The notes below the pieces were generated by a model. The model saw only the letters and a list, made by a program, of their open reading frames with translations. It had not been told where the DNA came from and did not search any database. This document shows positions 7,959-15,998 of a stretch of DNA of 57,516 nucleotides, piece by piece. Position 1 is the stretch's first letter; each line of letters begins with the position of its first letter. A program made the translations under genes and the position numbers. Source of the DNA: Hylemonella sp. UBA6679. Lineage in GTDB: Bacteria; Pseudomonadota; Gammaproteobacteria; Burkholderiales; Burkholderiaceae_C. The stretch is taken from NCBI GenBank assembly GCA_002454975.1, contig DKJZ01000042.1, positions 1 through 57,516 on the forward strand, in the 5' to 3' direction.

Positions 7959-8164
7959 CTTGGCCACTTCGGGCAGGCGCGGGCCCCAGCCAGCGCCACC
8001 AGCCGCCCGAAACCACCCCGTAACTTTTTTGCCCCCACCCTGCCACGTCAGGGTTTTGTCGTCGATGTTGAGTTTTTCTCGTTTTTTGTGCCGGATGCCT
8101 AAAATTCGGGTGTAACCGCGATGTAACTTGCGGGCCAGATTTCATCATTACCAGGAGTTTTCTC
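7959..8164 (+). promoter_or_regulatory. Leader region of pckG
   Basis: 206 bp without a coding frame I can support. It holds T-rich tracts (8070-8090) and a repeated GTAAC motif (about 8112 and 8124) and ends in the ribosome site CAGGAG before the pckG ATG. No clear sigma-70 boxes or riboswitch were identified. Confidence 0.3.
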
Positions 8165-10030
8165 ATGAGTTCAACCCCCACAGCGCTCAACGCGCCAAGT
8201 TATATCAAGCACCCCAAGCTGCTGGCTTGGGTGGCCGACATGGTGGCCCTGTGCAAGCCAGCCCGCGTGGAATGGTGCGACGGCAGCGAAGCCGAGTACC
8301 AGCGCCTGTGCCAATTGCTGGTGGACGCTGGCACCTTTGTCAAACTCAACGAAACCAAGCGCCCTAACAGCTTCTTGGCCTGCTCGGACCCCAGCGACGT
8401 GGCCCGCGTGGAAGACCGCACCTTCATTTGCTCGCAAACCAAAGCCGGCGCCGGCCCCACCAACAACTGGGTTGACCCGCAAGAAATGCGCACCCTGATG
8501 CAAACTGGCTCGGCCGACAAACCCGCCTTGTTTGACGGCTGCATGGCCGGTCGCACCATGTACGTGGTGCCCTTCTCCATGGGCCCCTTGGGCAGCCCCA
8601 TTGCCCACATCGGCATTGAGCTCTCCGACAGCGCCTATGTGGCCGTCAACATGCGCCTCATGACCCGCATGGGCAAGGCCGTGTACGACGTGCTGGGCAC
8701 CGATGGCGAGTTTGTGCCTTGCATGCACACCGTGGGCGCGCCCCTCAAAGCTGGCGACAAAGACAGCAAGTGGCCCTGCAACCAGACCAAGTACATCGTG
8801 CACTACCCCGAGACCCGCGAAATCTGGTCTTACGGTTCGGGCTACGGCGGCAACGCCTTGCTGGGCAAGAAGTGCTTTGCGCTGCGTATCGCCTCCAACA
8901 TGGGCAAAGACCAAGGTTGGCTGGCCGAGCACATGCTCATTTTGGGCGTGACCAACCCCCAGGGCAAAAAATACCACGTGGCTGCAGCCTTCCCCAGCGC
9001 TTGCGGCAAAACCAACTTCGCCATGCTGGTGCCCCCCACCGGCTTTGAAGGCTGGAAAGTCACCACCATTGGTGACGACATCGCCTGGATCAAGCCGGGT
9101 GCTGACGGCCGCATGTACGCCATCAACCCCGAGGCGGGTTACTTCGGCGTGGCACCAGGCACCAACACCATGACCAACCCCAATTGCATGGCCAGCCTGA
9201 ACAAAGACGTCATCTTCACCAATGTGGCCCTGACCGACGACGGCGATGTGTGGTGGGAAGGCATGTGCGAGGCCCCGGCCCACGCCATCGACTGGCAAGG
9301 CAAAGACTGGACCCCCCAACTGGCCAAGGAAACCGGCGCCAAAGCCGCCCACCCCAACGCCCGCTTCACCGTGGCAGCCACCAACAACCCCGCACTGGAC
9401 CCCGAGTGGGACAACCCCGCTGGTGTGGCCATTGACGCCTTCATCTTCGGCGGCCGCCGCTCCACCACCGTGCCTTTGGTGACCGAGGCGCGCAACTGGG
9501 TTGAAGGCGTGTACATGGCAGCCACCATGGGTTCGGAAACCACCGCAGCCATCATCGGCCAGCAAGGTGTGGTACGCCGCGACCCGTTTGCCATGCTGCC
9601 CTTCACCGGCTACCACATGGGCGACTACTTCCAGCACTGGCTCAACCTGGGCGAAAAAGTGGCCAGCAGCAACGGCGCCACCCTGCCCAAGATCTTCACC
9701 ACCAACTGGTTCCGCAAGGGCGAAGACGGCAAGTTTGTCTGGCCCGGCTACGGCGAAAACATGCGCGTGCTCAAGTGGATGATCGACCGCATCGAGCAAA
9801 ACGCCACCGGCGCTGAGCACTTCTTCGGCGTGAGCCCCACGTACAGCGAATTCAACTGGACCGGTCTGAACTTCAGCACCGAAGAATTCAAGCAAGTGAC
9901 CCACATCGACAAAGAAGCCTGGATGAAAGAGCTGGCCCTGCACGACGACCTGTTCGCCCAGCTCGACACCAACCTGCCCAAGGCCCTGGCCGACACACGT
10001 GCGCGCATTGAGCAGCTGCTCACCGCCTGA
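8165..10030 (+). CDS. pckG: Phosphoenolpyruvate carboxykinase (GTP)
   Basis: Gluconeogenic enzyme of 621 residues converting oxaloacetate and GTP to phosphoenolpyruvate, GDP and CO2. Length and motifs match the GTP-dependent class: the P-loop with the reactive cysteine, ACGKTN at 279-284 inside FPSACGKTNFAML; the metal/nucleotide segment GDDIAWIK; FIFGGRRSTTVPLV; and NWFRKGEDGKFVWPGYGENMRVLKWM towards the C-terminus. The ATG is preceded by CAGGAG. A strong terminator follows, so it is probably monocistronic. Its presence fits growth on organic acids and aromatics catabolised to TCA intermediates, as encoded elsewhere in the window. Confidence 0.97.
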   Translation: MSSTPTALNAPSYIKHPKLLAWVADMVALCKPARVEWCDGSEAEYQRLCQLLVDAGTFVKLNETKRPNSFLACSDPSDVARVEDRTFICSQTKAGAGPTNNWVDPQEMRTLMQTGSADKPALFDGCMAGRTMYVVPFSMGPLGSPIAHIGIELSDSAYVAVNMRLMTRMGKAVYDVLGTDGEFVPCMHTVGAPLKAGDKDSKWPCNQTKYIVHYPETREIWSYGSGYGGNALLGKKCFALRIASNMGKDQGWLAEHMLILGVTNPQGKKYHVAAAFPSACGKTNFAMLVPPTGFEGWKVTTIGDDIAWIKPGADGRMYAINPEAGYFGVAPGTNTMTNPNCMASLNKDVIFTNVALTDDGDVWWEGMCEAPAHAIDWQGKDWTPQLAKETGAKAAHPNARFTVAATNNPALDPEWDNPAGVAIDAFIFGGRRSTTVPLVTEARNWVEGVYMAATMGSETTAAIIGQQGVVRRDPFAMLPFTGYHMGDYFQHWLNLGEKVASSNGATLPKIFTTNWFRKGEDGKFVWPGYGENMRVLKWMIDRIEQNATGAEHFFGVSPTYSEFNWTGLNFSTEEFKQVTHIDKEAWMKELALHDDLFAQLDTNLPKALADTRARIEQLLTA

Positions 10031-10059
10031 TAACGTTCTTGAGTAAGCCTTAAGAGCTG

Positions 10060-10089
10060 GCCCGGGTGCCACAAGCACCCGGGCTTTTT
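10060..10089 (+). terminator. Rho-independent terminator of pckG
   Basis: Ten-base arms GCCCGGGTGC and GCACCCGGGC around a short loop, followed by a TTTTT run, 30 bp after the pckG stop. Confidence 0.88.
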
Positions 10090-10163
10090 CACGCCTGCGC
10101 TCGGTGGGCAACGCCAGACGATGAACGACCAGCCCTCAAGCTGTGACGTGAAAAATCAGGCAT

Positions 10164-10187
10164 AAAAAAGCCGCCTAAACGGCGGCT
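10164..10187 (-). terminator. Rho-independent terminator for the two-span membrane protein gene
   Basis: Seven-base arms AGCCGCC and GGCGGCT with loop TAAAC. On the minus strand the stem is followed by TTTTTT, which is the correct polarity to end the gene that stops at 10222. Confidence 0.8.
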
Positions 10188-10221
10188 CTTCTGCGCATAG
10201 CGCTCCTGAAAGCGTAGCAGC

Positions 10222-10626
10222 TTAATCGCGGCGGGCAGCCATGATGTCGCTCATCAAGCTGGCGTCTTTTTGCGCCAAAGACCACAAGCGGGCGTCAGCG
10301 CGGCGCTGGGCCACGCGGGCAGACCAGGCATCCAAACGCGCCACCACATGGATGGACAAACGGCGGGCCGCTGGGGCCACAAAAGCAATGGCCGTGAAAG
10401 CCGCCACCCACATCAGCACCCAAGCGGCCAACAAGTGGCCATCAGCCCAGGTGTCAATGAGTTGATCGGCCACCACCAACAAGGCCGCCACCATGGCAGC
10501 GAGCAGCATGCCCGCCAAACTGCGGCCCACATCCAGGCGCTTGCCCGACACATAGCGGGCCGCCGCCTCAAAACGCGCCACACCGGGGTGGCTCTTGGGC
10601 ATGTCAACGTGTACGAATTCAGTCAT
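10222..10626 (-). CDS. Hypothetical two-span inner membrane protein
   Basis: 134 residues with two hydrophobic segments (about 35-57 and 65-85) separated by a short acidic loop (DQLIDTWADG). A charged cytoplasmic C-terminal helix follows, rich in Arg and Ala (RLDAWSARVAQRRADARLW). An excellent ribosome site (CCAGGAGGA) precedes the ATG and a terminator follows the stop, so it is a single-gene unit. I do not recognise a named family. Divergent from the LysR gene at 10730. Confidence 0.75.
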   Translation of the reverse strand: MTEFVHVDMPKSHPGVARFEAAARYVSGKRLDVGRSLAGMLLAAMVAALLVVADQLIDTWADGHLLAAWVLMWVAAFTAIAFVAPAARRLSIHVVARLDAWSARVAQRRADARLWSLAQKDASLMSDIMAARRD

Positions 10627-10729
10627 GGTGTCCTCCTGGGGGGATGAATGCTCATCTCAGATGTAGCCATCCTAGGGTTTTCCATAGTGTTGCTCAACTT
10701 TATATTGGTGATGCAGCATATTCATCCTG

Positions 10730-11755
10730 GTGATATATTGCCTCCACACCCCTGATGAGTCCCCCAACACCCTTTTGAACCACGCCTCGCACACACCCCA
10801 TGCGCTGAACTTTCGCACCCTCGACCTCAACCTCTTGAGGATTTTTGACGAGGTGATGACCGAGCGCAGCCTCACGCGCGCAGCCCTCAAGCTCTCGCTC
10901 ACCCAGCCTGCGGTGAGCAACGCGCTGCGCCGCTTGCGCGAGGCCCTGGGCGACGACTTGCTGCGCCGCAGTGGCCAAGGCCTGGTGCCCACGCCGCGGG
11001 CGCTGGCGGTGTGGCCCACGGTGCAAGACGCCTTGCGCCAACTGCAAGCCACCCTCACCCCCAGCGACTTTGCGCCAGCGCAGGCCACCACCACCTTTGT
11101 GATGGCCATGGCCGATGCCACCGCGGCCGAACTCATTCCCGGCCTCATTGAGGTGATGGACCGTGACGCCCCCGGGGTGTCGGTGCGGGTGGTGCCGCTG
11201 ACCACGCGCGACCCGCGCCAGTTGCTCGAGCAAGACCAGGCCGGTGTGGCCATAGGCTACTTTCCTGGCGTGCTTGCGGCCCTCACTGCGCAAGCGCGCG
11301 CTGGCGAGAACCCGGCCTTTGAACACCAGCGCCTCTATAACAGCCAGTACGTGTGCGTGATGCGCCGCGACCACCCGCTGGCCCAGGCCCCGCTCACGCT
11401 GGAGGCCTACTGCGCCGCGCGCCACCTGCTGGTGAGTTTTTCTGGGCGGCCGTTTGGCTTTGTCGACGAAGCCCTGGCCAGCCTGGGGCGGCAACGGCAA
11501 GTGGTGCTCACGGTCAACCAGTTTTTTACCGCTGGGCGGGTGGTGGCCAAGTCCAACTTGCTCACTGTGTTGCCCAGGCATTTTTTAAGTGTGACGGGCA
11601 TCGCCAGCGAGCTGGTGGTGCATGAGTTACCCTTTGATGTGCCCGCCATTCACGTTGACATGCTGTGGCATCGCCGCTTGGCGCACAACAGCGCGCACCA
11701 ATGGCTGCGTCAGGTGATGACCGAACTCCCCAAACAAGGCACGCGCGGCGCATGA
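10730..11755 (+). CDS. LysR family transcriptional regulator
   Basis: Regulator of up to 341 residues. The helix-turn-helix begins at about residue 28 (LNFRTLDLNLLRIFDEVM) and contains LTQPAVSNALRRLRE, typical of the NodD/PcpR-like branch. The start is uncertain: GTG at 10730 leaves a leader of about 27 residues, TTG at 10775 a shorter one, and there is no in-frame ATG before the domain. Its stop overlaps the ATG of the phosphoesterase gene by four bases (ATGA), so the two are translationally coupled. Targets are unknown; the divergent membrane protein gene is one candidate. Confidence 0.85.
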   Translation: MIYCLHTPDESPNTLLNHASHTPHALNFRTLDLNLLRIFDEVMTERSLTRAALKLSLTQPAVSNALRRLREALGDDLLRRSGQGLVPTPRALAVWPTVQDALRQLQATLTPSDFAPAQATTTFVMAMADATAAELIPGLIEVMDRDAPGVSVRVVPLTTRDPRQLLEQDQAGVAIGYFPGVLAALTAQARAGENPAFEHQRLYNSQYVCVMRRDHPLAQAPLTLEAYCAARHLLVSFSGRPFGFVDEALASLGRQRQVVLTVNQFFTAGRVVAKSNLLTVLPRHFLSVTGIASELVVHELPFDVPAIHVDMLWHRRLAHNSAHQWLRQVMTELPKQGTRGA

Positions 11756-12582
11756 AGATCCAGCTCCTGTCCGACCTGCACCTCGAAGTGCACCCGCAGT
11801 TTCGTCCCCAGCCCGCCGAGCAGGCCGATGTTTTGGTGCTCGCGGGCGACATCGGCTCCTACCAAAGCGGCAGCAGCCTGCAAGACGACGACTTTGGCCT
11901 GTCGCGCTTTGCCAATTGGCCCGTGCCCGTGCTGGTGGTGCCGGGCAACCACGAGTACGACACGCTGGACTTCGACCAAGCCCACACCCGCTTGCAGGCG
12001 GTGTGCGCGCGCTACGGTTTCCATTGGCTCGAGCGCCAAGTCATCACCAGCCACCAACTGGGCTTGCGCACAAGCACCACCCAACACGAGGCGGTGCGTT
12101 TTGTGGGCACCACCTTGTGGACCGATTTTGACGCCCTGAGCGAGCCCAACACCCCGCCCAGCCAGCTCATGCGCAAGCGCGAGAAGGCCTTTCGCGCGGC
12201 CAATTTTTATTTGAAAAAAGCCCTGATCACCCGCGGCGGCCAGCCCTTTTTGGCAGAGCACATCCGCGAGCAAAGTCTTGTGTGCCAAGCCTGGCTGCTC
12301 GAGGCGCTGGCCCAACCGTTTGAAGGGCGCACCGTGGTGGTCACCCACTTTGCGCCCAGCCTGCAAAGTGCCGACCCGCGCTACGGCATGACGCCTGGCA
12401 CTGCGGGCTTTTGCAATGCGCTGGACGACTTGCTGCCCCACGCCCAGCTGTGGCTGCATGGGCACTTGCATTGCCCGCAAGACTACATGGCCCGCGGTTG
12501 CCGCGTGGTGGCCAACCCGCTGGGCTATGCGGGCAAAAACGAACAACAGTTTTTCAAGCCGCAGCACCTCATCAGCTTGTAG
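11752..12582 (+). CDS. Calcineurin-like metallophosphoesterase
   Basis: 276 residues with the metal-binding motifs of the family in order: DLHLE (D-x-H) near the N-terminus, GDI in LVLAGDIGS, GNHEYD, THFAP, and GHLHCPQDY near the C-terminus. This is a cytoplasmic form without a signal peptide; the substrate cannot be inferred. ATG overlaps the LysR stop (ATGA), an unusual coupling of regulator and enzyme. Confidence 0.9.
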   Translation: MKIQLLSDLHLEVHPQFRPQPAEQADVLVLAGDIGSYQSGSSLQDDDFGLSRFANWPVPVLVVPGNHEYDTLDFDQAHTRLQAVCARYGFHWLERQVITSHQLGLRTSTTQHEAVRFVGTTLWTDFDALSEPNTPPSQLMRKREKAFRAANFYLKKALITRGGQPFLAEHIREQSLVCQAWLLEALAQPFEGRTVVVTHFAPSLQSADPRYGMTPGTAGFCNALDDLLPHAQLWLHGHLHCPQDYMARGCRVVANPLGYAGKNEQQFFKPQHLISL

Positions 12583-12676
12583 CGCACCACAGACCGGGCT
12601 CAGGCTCACTTGATCCAGGTCAAAACACGCCTGCGCCATCGGCATAGAGTGGGACATCACACAAGGAGTGATGTTC

Positions 12677-13099
12677 ATGAAAATTCTTCTCGCCGTGGAC
12701 GGCAGTGCCTACACCAAGAAAATGCTGGCCTACTTGGTCACGCATGCCGACATGTTTTCCAGCGCCAACACCTACCAAATCTTGCACGTGCAGCCGGCCC
12801 TGCCCGCGCGGGCCAGAGCAGCGGTGGGCAACACCATCGTCAAGCAATACCACGCCGACGAGGCAGAAAAAGTCATCGGCCCAGCCTCGAAATTTTTGGT
12901 GCGCCATGGCCTGGACCCCAAGAGCGAATGGCATGTGGGCCACGCCGGCGAGGTGATTGCCAAAACCGCCGCAACGGGCAACCACGACCTCATCGTCATG
13001 GGCTCCCACGGCCACTCCGCCTTGGGCAATTTGGTGATGGGCTCGGTGGCCACGCAAGTGCTGGCCCACTGCACCGTGCCAGTGCTGCTGGTGCGTTAA
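12677..13099 (+). CDS. Universal stress protein, UspA family
   Basis: 140-residue single Usp domain. It begins MKILLAVDGS and ends with the ATP-binding signature GSHGHSALGNLVMGSVA followed by VPVLLV. Such proteins bind ATP and support stress survival. The ATG at 12677 sits eight bases behind AAGGAG; an ATG six bases upstream is too close to that site. It stands 94 bp after the phosphoesterase gene and is convergent with the next LysR gene. Confidence 0.93.
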   Translation: MKILLAVDGSAYTKKMLAYLVTHADMFSSANTYQILHVQPALPARARAAVGNTIVKQYHADEAEKVIGPASKFLVRHGLDPKSEWHVGHAGEVIAKTAATGNHDLIVMGSHGHSALGNLVMGSVATQVLAHCTVPVLLVR

Positions 13100-13114
13100 G
13101 GAACGACTCTCTCG

Positions 13115-14014
13115 CTACTTTTGACGGCGGCTGATGTCTTTGATCAGGTGCTGCTTGAAGGCCTGGGCCAAGGGTGAAAGCTTTTTGCTGGCCGGGTGCA
13201 CGATGTGCCAGGCCGAGGGCAAGGGGAACCCCGTCACCGCAATCGCGGTCACGCCATGCTCTTTCTGAAGCCCGTGCAGTGCATGCTGAGACACAACGCC
13301 CAAACCCAGACCACCTGCCACCGAAGCCTTGACCGACTCGTTGCTGCCCAGTTCAAGTCGCACGTCCGGGCGAAAGCGCATCTTTTTAAAAAACTGATCG
13401 GCCACCATACGTGTGCCAGAGCCCTTTTCGCGCAAGATGAAACGGCGCTGTGCGAGCTCATCCATTGTCACGCTCTTTTGTTTGGCCAACGGGTCTGCAG
13501 TTGGCGCAATCACCACGATGGGGTTGGGCATGAACACTTCGTCGCCCAAATCCATGTCGGCCGGTGGCATGGACATGATGTAGAGGTCGTCCAAATTCTC
13601 ACGCAAGCGATGTACCACGCCATCCCTGTTGAGGATTTCCAAAGACACATCAATCTCGGGGTGACGCTTACAAAAGCTACCGATCAGACGCGGCATGAAG
13701 TACTTGGCCGTGCTCACCACGGCCACGCGCAGCTTACCGCGTGACAGGCCTTTTACAGCGTCCACATGTTGCGCAAACGCGTCCCACGTCTGGGCCACTG
13801 CCCGGGCAGTTAGGGCCAACTCCCTACCCACGTCGGTGAGGTAAATCTTTTTACCAACAACTTCGTACAAGGGCAGTCCCACCGACAAGGAAACCTCTTT
13901 GAGCTGCATCGAAGCTGTGGGCTGCGTCACGTGCATGGCTTTGGCGGCCGCGCTCACACTTCCGGTCTCAGCCAAAGCCAAAAACAAGCGCAGTTGCCGA
14001 AAGGTGACATTCAT
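13115..14014 (-). CDS. LysR family regulator (CbbR/CmpR-like) divergent from the bicarbonate transporter
   Basis: 299 residues. N-terminal helix-turn-helix (FRQLRLFLALAETGSVSAAAKAMHVTQPTASMQLK) and an effector domain with LRVAVVSTAKYFMPRLIGSF and PNPIVVIAPTADPLA resemble the CbbR/CmpR group that controls CO2 fixation and bicarbonate uptake genes. Assignment to that group is by resemblance only. The gene starts 83 bp from the divergent SbtA-type gene, with two dyads between them, which strongly suggests it controls that transporter. Confidence 0.88.
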   Translation of the reverse strand: MNVTFRQLRLFLALAETGSVSAAAKAMHVTQPTASMQLKEVSLSVGLPLYEVVGKKIYLTDVGRELALTARAVAQTWDAFAQHVDAVKGLSRGKLRVAVVSTAKYFMPRLIGSFCKRHPEIDVSLEILNRDGVVHRLRENLDDLYIMSMPPADMDLGDEVFMPNPIVVIAPTADPLAKQKSVTMDELAQRRFILREKGSGTRMVADQFFKKMRFRPDVRLELGSNESVKASVAGGLGLGVVSQHALHGLQKEHGVTAIAVTGFPLPSAWHIVHPASKKLSPLAQAFKQHLIKDISRRQK

Positions 14015-14028
14015 AGATATTTATCTAT
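14013..14028. promoter_or_regulatory. Inverted repeat in the LysR/sbtA divergent promoter (site 1)
   Basis: Arms ATAGATA and TATCTAT separated by TT. It overlaps the LysR start codon, so binding here would be expected to affect the regulator's own expression. Confidence 0.6.
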
Positions 14029-14041
14029 ATAAATTACGTTA

Positions 14042-14053
14042 AAAATCGATTTT
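14042..14053. promoter_or_regulatory. Palindrome in the LysR/sbtA divergent promoter (site 2)
   Basis: AAAATCGATTTT is a perfect 12-bp palindrome 45 bp upstream of the sbtA-like ATG and 28 bp from the LysR ATG. With site 1 it forms a pair of AT-rich dyads in an otherwise GC-rich sequence. Confidence 0.5.
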
Positions 14054-14097
14054 ACAGAGTCCGATGGTTTTTTTAGGATGCATGCAAGGAGAAACAC

Positions 14098-15108
14098 ATG
14101 CAAAACCTCATCGACCCAGCCATCTTGTTTTTTGTCTTTGGCGTGCTTGCAGGAGCAGCGCGTTCTAACCTTGAAATTCCCCCTGCGATTGCCAAATTTT
14201 TGTCGCTTTACCTGCTGATGGGTTTGGGCCTCAAAGGCGGTTTCGCCTTGGCAAAGTCTGGCTTTAGCACGGACGTGCTGCTCAGCCTGGGCGCGGCCAT
14301 GGCCATGGCATTCATCGTGCCTGCTTTGGGCTACGCTTTTCTTAAAACACGCATGGCGCGTTACGACGCTGCAGCCGTTGCAGCCTCCTACGGCTCTGTG
14401 AGCGCGGTGACCTTTGTGACTGCCATGCAGTTCCTAGAAGGCGCGGGGCTCGTCGTTGGCGGGCACATGGCTGTGGCCATGGTCCTGATGGAGTCACCCG
14501 CCATCGTGATGGCCGTGCTGCTGGCCAATTCGCTTCGGTACACATCTGTGGCAGGCGGGCAGGTACTTCACGCGGGCAACGGCACCCTGGCCTTGGCCCC
14601 AGCAATTACCCGTAACGTACCTATTGGCAAAATTCTTCATGAATCGTTCACCGATGGCACACATCTGCTGCTCTTGGGGGCAATGGCTGTGGGGTTCATC
14701 AGCGGCGAATCGGGCAAGGCCATGATGCAACCGTTTTCAGGCGATCTTTTCAAGGGCATGCTGGCCTTCTTCCTGCTTGACATGGGGCTGATGGTGGCGA
14801 AAAACTTCAAGGACGCGCGCCAAGCTTCGCCCATCTTGCTGGGCTACGCGGTCTGCGCGCCATGGTTGCACGCCAGCTTGGCTTTATCGGTGGCCTGGGC
14901 GCTGTCCATGCCTGTGGCCGACGCCGCCTTGCTGATGGTGTTGTCTGCCAGTGCGTCCTACATTGTGGTGCCGGCCGTGCTGCGTTACGCGATTCCCGAG
15001 GCTAACCCAGCAATTTATTTTGGCTTGAGTTTGGGCATCACATTCCCGATGAACATCCTGGTTGGCATCCCCTTTTACACCGCCATGGCGCAAGCCATGC
15101 TGGCTTAA
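14098..15108 (+). CDS. sbtA: SbtA-type sodium-dependent bicarbonate transporter
   Basis: Integral membrane protein of 336 residues with about ten hydrophobic segments in two related halves. The opening (DPAILFFVFGVLAGAARSNLEIP), LMGLGLKGG, YGSVSAVTF and LMESPAIVMAVLLA are characteristic of the SbtA superfamily (formerly DUF897), which takes up bicarbonate with Na+. The ATG follows AAGGAG. No SbtB (PII-like partner) gene is adjacent. A DUF6671 gene begins 15 bp downstream and should be co-transcribed; a LysR gene is divergent. In a heterotroph the imported bicarbonate could serve carboxylases (inference). Transport of another anion cannot be excluded. Confidence 0.85.
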   Translation: MQNLIDPAILFFVFGVLAGAARSNLEIPPAIAKFLSLYLLMGLGLKGGFALAKSGFSTDVLLSLGAAMAMAFIVPALGYAFLKTRMARYDAAAVAASYGSVSAVTFVTAMQFLEGAGLVVGGHMAVAMVLMESPAIVMAVLLANSLRYTSVAGGQVLHAGNGTLALAPAITRNVPIGKILHESFTDGTHLLLLGAMAVGFISGESGKAMMQPFSGDLFKGMLAFFLLDMGLMVAKNFKDARQASPILLGYAVCAPWLHASLALSVAWALSMPVADAALLMVLSASASYIVVPAVLRYAIPEANPAIYFGLSLGITFPMNILVGIPFYTAMAQAMLA

Positions 15109-15123
15109 ACGTATCATGGCGGC

Positions 15124-15972
15124 ATGCATGGGAGCGCTTATCAAGACCACCCTGTTGCGTTTTTGACGCAGCACGGCAAGCAAGACCTGGTGCGGACTGA
15201 TCTGGAGGCCGCGCTGGGCTGCCACCTGCTGCACACACAAGCCTATGACACCGACCAACTCGGTACGTTCACGCGCGATGTGGTGCGCCCCTCCACACAA
15301 ATTGCAGCGGCCCGTGAGAAGGCAACCATCGGCATGGCGCTGACCGGTGCGCGCGTGGGCCTGGCCAGCGAAGGGGCCTTTTCCCCCGACCCGTTTGCCG
15401 GCATCATGCTGTGGAACACCGAGCTCTTGCTGTGGGTCGACGCCGACCGCGGTCTTGAGGTTGCCGCCTGGGCCAGTGGGCCGGCGCAAAGCGCGCACCA
15501 AACGCTGGAGTCCATCGACGAGCTGCGCCGTTTTGCTGCGCTGGCTCAATTTCCCTCACACCATGTAGTGCTGCGGCCTGAACACGCAGACCACACGCAG
15601 CTGCACAAGGGCCTGAGCGACATGCCCAGCCTGCTGGCCGCGTTTGAGCAAGCTAAGGCGGCTTCTGGCAACGGCAGGGTGTTTGCCGAAAACGACTTGC
15701 GTGCTTTTTGCAACCCCACGCGCCAGGCCATGATTCGCCGCGCCCTGCACGACTTGATTCACAAGCTAAGCTCGGCATGCCCAAGCTGTGCAGCCCCGGG
15801 TTATACGGTCATGCAAAAAAAACCGGGCCTGCCCTGCCAAGACTGTGGCGAGCCCACGCGCATGCCTGTGGCTGAGGTGTGGCGCTGCCAAGCCTGCGGT
15901 GCTGAAGAACAACGCCTGGTCAGCAGCGGCCTGCTGGCTGACCCGAGCCGTTGCGATGCTTGCAACCCCTGA
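15124..15972 (+). CDS. DUF6671-like protein with C-terminal zinc ribbon
   Basis: 282 residues, predicted cytoplasmic. The N-terminal part (VAFLTQHGKQDL, TDQLGTFTRDV, GLASEGAFSPDPF and the acidic ELLLWVDAD) matches what I know of DUF6671, a family without assigned function. The C-terminal about 65 residues hold four CxxC knuckles (CPSC, CQDC, CQAC, CDAC), predicted to bind two zinc ions. Starting only 15 bp after sbtA, it is very likely in the same operon. The ribosome site is weak, so it may depend on translation of sbtA. A regulatory or accessory role for the transporter is conceivable but unproven. Confidence 0.75.
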   Translation: MHGSAYQDHPVAFLTQHGKQDLVRTDLEAALGCHLLHTQAYDTDQLGTFTRDVVRPSTQIAAAREKATIGMALTGARVGLASEGAFSPDPFAGIMLWNTELLLWVDADRGLEVAAWASGPAQSAHQTLESIDELRRFAALAQFPSHHVVLRPEHADHTQLHKGLSDMPSLLAAFEQAKAASGNGRVFAENDLRAFCNPTRQAMIRRALHDLIHKLSSACPSCAAPGYTVMQKKPGLPCQDCGEPTRMPVAEVWRCQACGAEEQRLVSSGLLADPSRCDACNP

Positions 15973-15998
15973 GGGTTGCTTCAGCTCCAGCAGGCTCT

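Noticed and set aside
8171..10111. Long open frame (646 codons) on the minus strand opposite pckG
   Set aside because: High-GC shadow of pckG: low-complexity Gly/Ala/Val/His composition, no family motif, while the plus strand encodes an unmistakable PEPCK.
15124..15972. SbtB-type PII-like partner of the SbtA transporter
   Set aside because: The downstream protein is 282 residues with zinc knuckles and DUF6671-like motifs, unlike the roughly 100-residue PII fold.
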